14,152 bases of DNA from Halocafeteria seosinensis (taxonomy: Eukaryota > Sar > Bigyra > Bicosoecida). The stretch is taken from NCBI GenBank assembly GCA_001687465.1, contig LVLI01000900.1, positions 1 through 14,152 of the forward strand, written 5' to 3'. Positions 9,070 to 14,152 of this stretch are shown here, one piece after another (within the stretch, counting starts at the first letter, position 1; every line of letters begins with the position of its first letter). The translations under genes and the position numbers were made by a program. A model generated the notes under the pieces. The model did no database searches, was not told where the DNA came from, and worked only from the letters and a program-made list of their open reading frames with translations.

Positions 9070-11276
9070 ATGCAGCACAATAAGAGCCATCCGAGGACGG
9101 TCCGGGGACGAGGAGTGCAGGACGTTCAACACCAGCAAGATGCTACCCTTGGGTCCCTTGCCCATGCCACATACGATAGTGCCCATGTCAAACCCTCCTC
9201 CTCATCCAAGAAGAAGGGTTCCAGCAAGGCCAGAAGAGGCCACCGCACTACAGAGAATGAAAAAGCACAGCTCCCACGGCATCACAACGAATACGAGGAG
9301 GATACAGCAGACTTTAGAAGGGATGGTCCCCGAGGGGTCCAAAAAGCTCCAGCACCTCCTTCTCAGGAGCCGATTATGTTGGATACCGACTCCCATATAG
9401 CGCAAAGAGGAAGAAATGGAGACGCAAATGGTGCTGGCCATCGCGTGGTAGCTCATGCTCCGGAGGTAGAGAGAGATATAGTATCAGAAAAGAAGCGAGC
9501 CGCAAGTGAAATGGGTCTGACCAACTCTCATGAGGAGGAGGAGGATTATGCCCCAGTCACAATGCACGCCATAGACGATGTGGTGGCCTCTAACCAACAA
9601 GAAGATGGGACCGTTCTTGCGGCACAAGAAGACCACGCGGCACCGCTGGAAGCAGTAGTGGCGCCTGAGAAGCTCGTGGAACTAATAGAATCAGGACATG
9701 CGCCTACCACGGAAGAGTTAAAGAATACTTACTCGATTTTTGGATACACCAAAGATGGCAAATTACCCCTCGTTCGAGCAGTTGTGGTACTTAACGTTCG
9801 AGCAGTGGAAAGGCTGCTGGAGGCGGGGGTGGATGCTAATCAGACGGAGCCTCGTTCAGGAATGACAGCCTTGCATGCCGCTGTATCTTTGCCTCTTTGC
9901 ACTTCTATGAAGCCTGAAAGTAGGGCCACTGGACGAGACAACACACGGACATCCCAAGAGAGATCAGTCACAAGTGGCGGAGTAGGTAGGTCTTGCACGG
10001 ACTGACTTTGGAATAATATCACTACTATTAGCTGGACATTTGCAACGTTACAGGGAGGAATGCTACTATATCGCGTATGGTGAAAATGCTGCTGTCAACC
10101 GGCGCCACTGTCAATTTAGTTGATTGGTTTGGTCAACCGGTGCTGTTTACAGCTGTGACAATGCCGTTCTTTCGACTCTGGCAGCGTTCAAGCGATGATA
10201 TTCCAAAGCTCAAACTTGCACCCGAAGTACATAACTTGGTGTCAAACCGAACAGTTACACCACCTGATAGCCCTTCACAGTTTAGCATAGATAGCTCTGC
10301 CCGCTCATCTGTCCACACAGCGAACACAGAACAAAGTAGTGATCCAACATTATCTAGGCGCGTTCGAAGAGGTGGAGGGATCCCTTTTCGTGACAGTGAA
10401 GGCTCGTCGAAACGTCGTAATCTGTTCTATGGTGTAAGCGACCTCTGGGTGGATGCGCTGTGTTCGTGGGGTCAGCACCCGTTAGATCTTGCCACCGAGG
10501 CAGTCGCGTCTGCTCTAGTTGCTATTCGGCCAGTCGTCTTTTCTCAATTCTTCCTTAACCTGAACAACGCAATGGACATGTCTCTCGGGGAATGGATTGC
10601 TCTACAAAAGGGCGAGCTTCAACGAGTCTTGCGTTGCATTCTACGGGGCACCGCGTATAGAGAAAGTGAGTGGGAGAGTGCCCCGGACGGGGATGCTGAG
10701 GGCATATTTGAAGAACACCAAGAGGAGATCCACAATTTAGAAAATTTGAAGAGCACAGTCGCCACCCGTATTATTTCAGGAGTTGCTGTATTAGATAGGC
10801 TGTCGAAGTCACTGGAGAATTTAGTGGGAGATGGCATTCAACAGAAAGATTTAGCGACGGAAAGCCAAATGGAGGATACCGGAAACAATGACGAAGAATC
10901 GGTAGTCCGTGAAGGCACCGGGCGGACGAAAGACGAAAGCATCGATACTGCCTTGCCTCATGCTACACAGAACCAAGAGGAGATTGGAAGCAATCAGACA
11001 ACCGAGACGGGTAGAGTTGTCGAAGACATTCCAGAAGTCTCCAATCACGCAGCAGAACAAATTGAACAAGTTGACACAGAGGCAACTGGCGGGAACTTGT
11101 TTTCTACCGCTAAAGAAGAGGATGTCGAACTACCTAAAGAAGCAGAACCAGAAACGTCGAAATCTTCAGGGCTTGTTGTAGCTTCCGTTTGCCAACAAGA
11201 GATATCAGCGGGAGGAAGGAAACCTCCTCTACAGACTAACGGCAGTGCTAGTAATAATTGTTGTACAGTGCAGTAA
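9070..11276 (+). CDS. Ankyrin-repeat protein with C-terminal CaaX-like motif
   Basis: Two exons, 9070-9985 and 10054-11276 (TAA), joined by a phase-1 intron 9986-10053 (68 nt, GTAGGT...TACAG); product 712 aa. The splice is supported by recovery of an ankyrin helix pair, SRMVKMLLSTGATVN, directly after the junction. The N-terminal ~195 residues are polar and disordered, with a basic SSKKKGSSKARRGHR patch that could be a nuclear signal. Ankyrin-like repeats span about 199-335: LPLVRAVV..VRAVERLLEAGVDAN (about 232-258), GMTALHAAVSL (264-274), interrupted by a ~40-residue polar insert, then the MVKMLLSTGA half and GQPVLFTAV. A further weak repeat, HPLDLATEAV, lies near 447-456. The remaining third is acidic and probably disordered. 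The last residues are NNCCTVQ: a CaaX box with a second Cys, compatible with farnesylation and palmitoylation. The partner and process are unknown. It is unrelated in layout to the first ankyrin gene. Confidence 0.85.
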
Positions 11277-11306
11277 GCTAATGTTCAATTTTAAAACCCT
11301 TTGAAC

Positions 11307-13118
11307 TCAGTCGAAAGTCATCTTGCTACCTTGGAAATCGGCAATGCCTTCTTTCTTGTAAACACCTCCTCCACGTCCACCTCCAGGGCCTCCTCGCCCT
11401 CTTGATCCTCCACGTCCACCCCTTCCACCACGCCCTCTGTCGCCACCTCCACGGCCACCTCTATCGCCCCCACGACCAAATCCGCCTCTTCCACCTCCAC
11501 GTCCTCCACGGCCACCTCTACCGCGGTCACCAGCTCCACCTCGTTTCCCTGTCGAAAAATCAAGTTTCATTGGTCGCCCAAGTAAACTTTGTCCAGCAGT
11601 CTCCATAGCGGCTGATGCTTCGTCAGCAGATGAATATTCAATATGTGCAAATCCCCGGAAGTCTCCCGTTTCACGATCAGTGGCCATCCTACAAGAGACT
11701 ACATTTCCAAATTGACCAAAATGGTTCCGTAGAGTGTCCTCGTCTATCTCGAAGCTTAGGTTTCCAACAAACAAAGTCTCCGATTTTTCACTACCTCCTG
11801 ATGTGTCCTTTGTCACTGGAGTCTTTGACGCGGGACCAATAAACACCCATCTGTCCCCCATGTACTCTCCATGTTTCGCCAAGGCAGAATCAACAGCATC
11901 CTTGCTCGTGAAAGCTACTGTGGCCATTCCACGACAGCGATCTGGGTTGTCATCGAACTTTGGGAGCTCCAGAGCACTGCATGTTGAAACCAATTTTGAT
12001 GCTATGTTGTGGTCGAATCGGGTTTATAAATCACTTACATTATTTCTCCACAATCCTTAAAGAATGCGTGTACATCGTCTTCCGTAGTTGTAAAGGGCAT
12101 TCCTTTCATGAAGATTGATAGTTCCTCACTGGGAGTGTCCACAGTCTTCGATTTTTTTGCAGGGGTCTCAGATCCATTGCTTTCAGCAGCACGCTTTTTC
12201 GACTTCTTTGCGTCACCATTTGTGGCATGTACTGGTTCTGCTGGTTTCTTTTCAGTGGCTTTGTCTTCCTCGTCAGAGTCGGATGAGCTTTCATCGCCGG
12301 ACTCGGAGTCAGAAGACGAACTATCTGAGCTTTCTGCACCTGTGGCAGCTGATGCAGTAGCTCCCTTGCTTTTTTCCTGTTCTTCTTCTTCGGTGGTAGC
12401 AGAACTTTCTGAGTCGGAGCCTTCGCTGGCTTCCGCTGCAGCGAATTTCTTCGTAGTGGTCGAGGGTGCTGCTTCGTCGTCGTCAGAAGACGATGAGTCG
12501 GATTCATCCGTGGCAGCCGTCGCAGTCGTGGTGACAGGTGCCTTCTTCTGCTCTTCTTCCTCAGATTCGACGTCTGAGCTCGAATCAGAAGAAGATGATG
12601 ATGACTCCTTCTTTGCAGGCGCTTGCGCTTTGGATTTTCCGGCTTGCTTTTTCGCTGCTTTGGTGTCTGGTTTTGCTTGCTTCTTCTTACTGTCTTTTTT
12701 GACTACAGGAACAGCGGTGGATTCCTGTTTCTTTGCAGCCTTGGCCTTGGATGCCTTTGTATCCTTTCCTTTGGATTTGGCATCTTTTTTTGTTACCTTC
12801 GGGGCTGTTTGCACCACCTGAGGCTGCTCTTCGTCCGAGCTGGACGAACTGGAACTGGAAGATTCAGAATCACTCTGCACAGCGCAATATCAATATACAT
12901 ATGCAACGCAATAAAGTCTGTAGACGTATAGAAGCACCATTATGGCTCAGCAGAGGACTTTGGGAGTCCTCGGTGGAAAATCCGCACACCCCATACCAGT
13001 TCAAGCTCCCAATACATGGACGTATATGTGTCCAATAAGAGACATTTGTCCAGCGTATAGTTACAGGGGGAAACTATGCTCTCTCTGGTACCATAGACCA
13101 CGCGAAAGGACTTACCAT
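11307..13118 (-). CDS. Nucleolin/gar2/NSR1-like RNA-binding protein
   Basis: Coding exons on the minus strand are a start-codon exon, 12874-12039 and 11976-11307 (stop); the internal intron 12038-11977 is 62 nt, phase 2. The product is 502 aa. Order: acidic Ser/Asp/Glu-rich tracts alternating with Lys-rich patches (2 to about 250), RRM1 (about 253-330; RNP2-like IFMKGM, RNP1-like CRGMATVAF, completed only by splicing), RRM2 (about 347-421; RNP2 LFVGNL, RNP1 RGFAHIEY), an RGG/GAR domain (425-483), and a short tail ending KMTFD. This is the diagnostic architecture of nucleolin, fission-yeast gar2 and budding-yeast Nsr1, nucleolar proteins of pre-rRNA processing. The long frame has no ATG: it opens with an in-frame TGA, and the first possible start is GTG at 12880, which overlaps a TGTGCAG acceptor. 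The start therefore lies upstream: either ATG 13118-13116 followed by GTAAGT (241-nt intron) or ATG 12940-12938 followed by GTGCTT (63-nt intron). Both give the same protein. Confidence 0.87.
12875..13115 (-). other. Probable first intron of nucleolin-like gene, directly after the ATG
   Basis: The perfect donor ATG|GTAAGT at 13118-13110 and the acceptor TGTGCAG ending at 12875 define a 241-nt phase-0 intron. A shorter alternative uses ATG 12940-12938 with the weaker donor GTGCTT and gives a 63-nt intron, a length typical of this locus. The two readings differ only in the 5' UTR and intron, not in the protein. Confidence 0.55.
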
Positions 13119-13183
13119 GTTATGTTTTAAGCCGGGAGTCACTGCAGTTGAAATGGCGCCTGGGAGGAGCTATGTTGCGAGAT

Positions 13184-13198
13184 ACACACACACACACA
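13184..13198. repeat. CA/GT dinucleotide microsatellite
   Basis: An uninterrupted (AC)n run followed by the imperfect extension AGACAGACACAG. It lies about 65 bp upstream of the likely ATG of the nucleolin-like gene and so may fall in its promoter or 5' UTR. Confidence 0.9.
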
Positions 13199-13579
13199 GA
13201 CAGACACAGCACGAGAAAATACAAGAGATTGATAGTGGTGAGTTGCGCTTGTTGTAGGTTGCTTTTCCTTCTTAATCGGAACCAACAAACTACGCGAAAT
13301 CGGAAATGTCATGGGATATCGCATCGACCACTGGGGTGTTGAAGTGACTCTGTCTTTGCAGCTTGAAGTCTTGAACGCAAACTTCGCGTCGCAAAGTTGA
13401 AAGCCCACCACTGCTGTACAACCAGTACCTAATGAGACCAAAAAACAAAAAAAGAATACATCACCGTAGCAATCACAGTACTACTTTAGACGTAAAATTC
13501 GAACTGTCTAGTCCGTGAAACCGAATTGTCCATAGGCGACACATTGGGGTCTTGATTCTGAAGCTCAGTCCAGACACGG

Positions 13580-13627
13580 TTAAGGGTGTGTCTTATTAAG
13601 GGTGTGTGACACCGTGTGTCTTATTAA
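13580..13627. repeat. Overlapping short direct repeats (TTAAGGGTGTGT and GTGTGTCTTATTAA)
   Basis: TTAAGGGTGTGT occurs at 13580-13591 and 13596-13607. GTGTGTCTTATTAA occurs at 13586-13599 and 13614-13627. The units overlap, giving a small tandem-like array of unknown origin. Confidence 0.8.
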
Positions 13628-13676
13628 CGGAAGTTGAAAAAGTTGAAGTTGAAAAAGTGAAAAATCAACGACTTCA

Positions 13677-13757
13677 AGTTGGGTTGAATTCTTTCACCCG
13701 AAAGTCAACCAGAACGGGGTGGCTTAATAGTGTCGTTGACTGGGTGAATTCGGTGAC
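13677..13757. repeat. Imperfect inverted repeat with GTTGACT/GGGTGAA arms
   Basis: The reverse complement of about 13677-13708 reads GTTGACT, three bases, GGGTGAA. The downstream stretch at about 13734-13750 reads GTTGACT directly followed by GGGTGAATTC. Each arm contains GAATTC. The arms are imperfect and the spacer is short, so this may be a decayed palindromic element or chance. Confidence 0.4.
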
Positions 13758-13993
13758 TTTGGATCATTCGGTTCAATCGCGAGAGAAAGAGAGATGCAGA
13801 CGAGGGAAGAAGTGATATTCATCTGGTGTGATAGAGGCAGGTATATGCTACTCCAAGCCGGAGAATCACGTCGTTCGTGTCGCTGATGACTGAATGAGGA
13901 AGCTTCCACGCTGGGGATAAGCTTGCGGATCTGCCTGGCATCTCTTATTGCTATACGACACCAATGCTGGTGTAGAGTTCCCCGGAGAGGGGT

Positions 13994-14013
<20 letters not shown>
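13994..14013. repeat. GA dinucleotide microsatellite
   Basis: An uninterrupted (GA)n run continues into an AAAGAGAGAAAAGG purine tract. It lies in sequence without a recognisable gene. Confidence 0.9.
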
Positions 14014-14024
<11 letters not shown>

Positions 14025-14152
14025 GGAGCATTTCACTCTGCGCTGGTGGCGTCTAACACCCACGCCCACAGAGAGGGAGGAAGACAGGCTCAAGGGGTAT
14101 TTGGATCGCTATAGACTAATTCTCGGTTGGCAGGTATCTCAATGTTCGGTAG

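Larger units (their letters stand above)
13119..14152. other. Gene-poor terminal region with microsatellites and short repeats
   Basis: About 1 kb with no gene that I can support on either strand. It should include the promoter of the nucleolin-like gene near 13120-13300. It contains a CA microsatellite, a cluster of short direct and inverted repeats at 13580-13757 and a GA microsatellite. A short plus-strand frame from the ATG at 13153 translates the CA repeat and ends after about 60 codons without recognisable similarity. No tRNA or other structured RNA was recognised. Confidence 0.5.

Noticed and set aside
9140-9400. Alternative 86-codon frame in the second ankyrin gene
   Set aside because: A shadow frame of the 9070 start; it has no ankyrin signature and does not join the second exon.
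12108-12821. Long 237-codon open frame on the plus strand
   Set aside because: It is antisense to the Ser/Asp/Glu/Lys-rich N-terminus of the nucleolin-like gene. Repetitive codons suppress stops on the opposite strand, and the translation is a Ser/Phe/Ala-rich low-complexity string.
12878-12880. GTG start for the nucleolin-like protein
   Set aside because: GTG starts are not normal in eukaryotic nuclear genes, and the bases coincide with a TGTGCAG splice acceptor.
12910-12915. AATAAA poly(A) signal on the plus strand
   Set aside because: No plus-strand gene ends nearby. The bases lie inside the probable first intron of the minus-strand gene.
13148-13342. Small plus-strand ORF containing the CA repeat
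   Set aside because: Mostly a translation of a microsatellite, with no recognisable domain. It has an ATG at 13153 but no support for a gene.
13139-13441. 100-codon minus-strand frame upstream of the nucleolin-like gene
   Set aside because: It begins with TTG, runs through the CA microsatellite as a VCVCV string and shows no recognisable family.

Overview
The window is nuclear DNA of a gene-dense eukaryote, most likely a unicellular alga or other protist. Thirteen short spliceosomal introns can be placed by reading frame, nearly all with GTA donors and CAG acceptors. Twelve of them are 60-71 nt if the shortest reading is taken throughout. The genes are eukaryote-specific: a nuclear-pore scaffold/FG protein, a BCP1/BCCIP-family protein and a nucleolin-like RRM/RGG protein. 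The lineage cannot be fixed from this sequence; a red alga, a stramenopile or an alveolate would all fit. Nothing looks prokaryotic, viral or transposon-derived.

Layout, left to right. (1) 58-1508, plus: the 3' part of an ankyrin-repeat gene whose 5' end lies outside the window. Its exons are almost all exactly one 33-residue ankyrin repeat long, and all introns are phase 0. (2) 1566-2780, minus: a three-exon BCP1/BCCIP homologue, converging on the ankyrin gene with 57 bp between the stops. (3) 2781-3161: a divergent promoter region with several CCCGCC/GGGCGG boxes and an E2F-like TTTCCCGC directly before the next start codon. (4) 3162-8317, plus: a three-exon NUP214/Nup159-type nucleoporin of 1676 aa. 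It has a beta-propeller, a coiled coil, FG-containing disordered regions and three copies of a ~50-residue helical module. (5) 8318-9069: intergenic. (6) 9070-11276, plus: a two-exon ankyrin-repeat protein of 712 aa ending in a CaaX-like CTVQ. (7) 11307 to about 13118, minus: a nucleolin/gar2-like protein, 30 bp tail-to-tail with the previous gene. Its only workable start codon sits alone before an intron. (8) 13119-14152: no convincing gene; microsatellites and a cluster of short direct and inverted repeats.

Three of the five genes serve the nucleus: nuclear-pore mRNA export (NUP214), ribosome-linked nuclear export (BCP1) and nucleolar rRNA processing (nucleolin-like). BCP1 and NUP214 share one divergent promoter region, so they may be co-regulated. 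This is inference from position and not evidence of a physical system. The most unusual observations are the exon/repeat lockstep of the first gene, the repeated helical module in the nucleoporin, the start-codon-only exon and the putative prenylated ankyrin protein.
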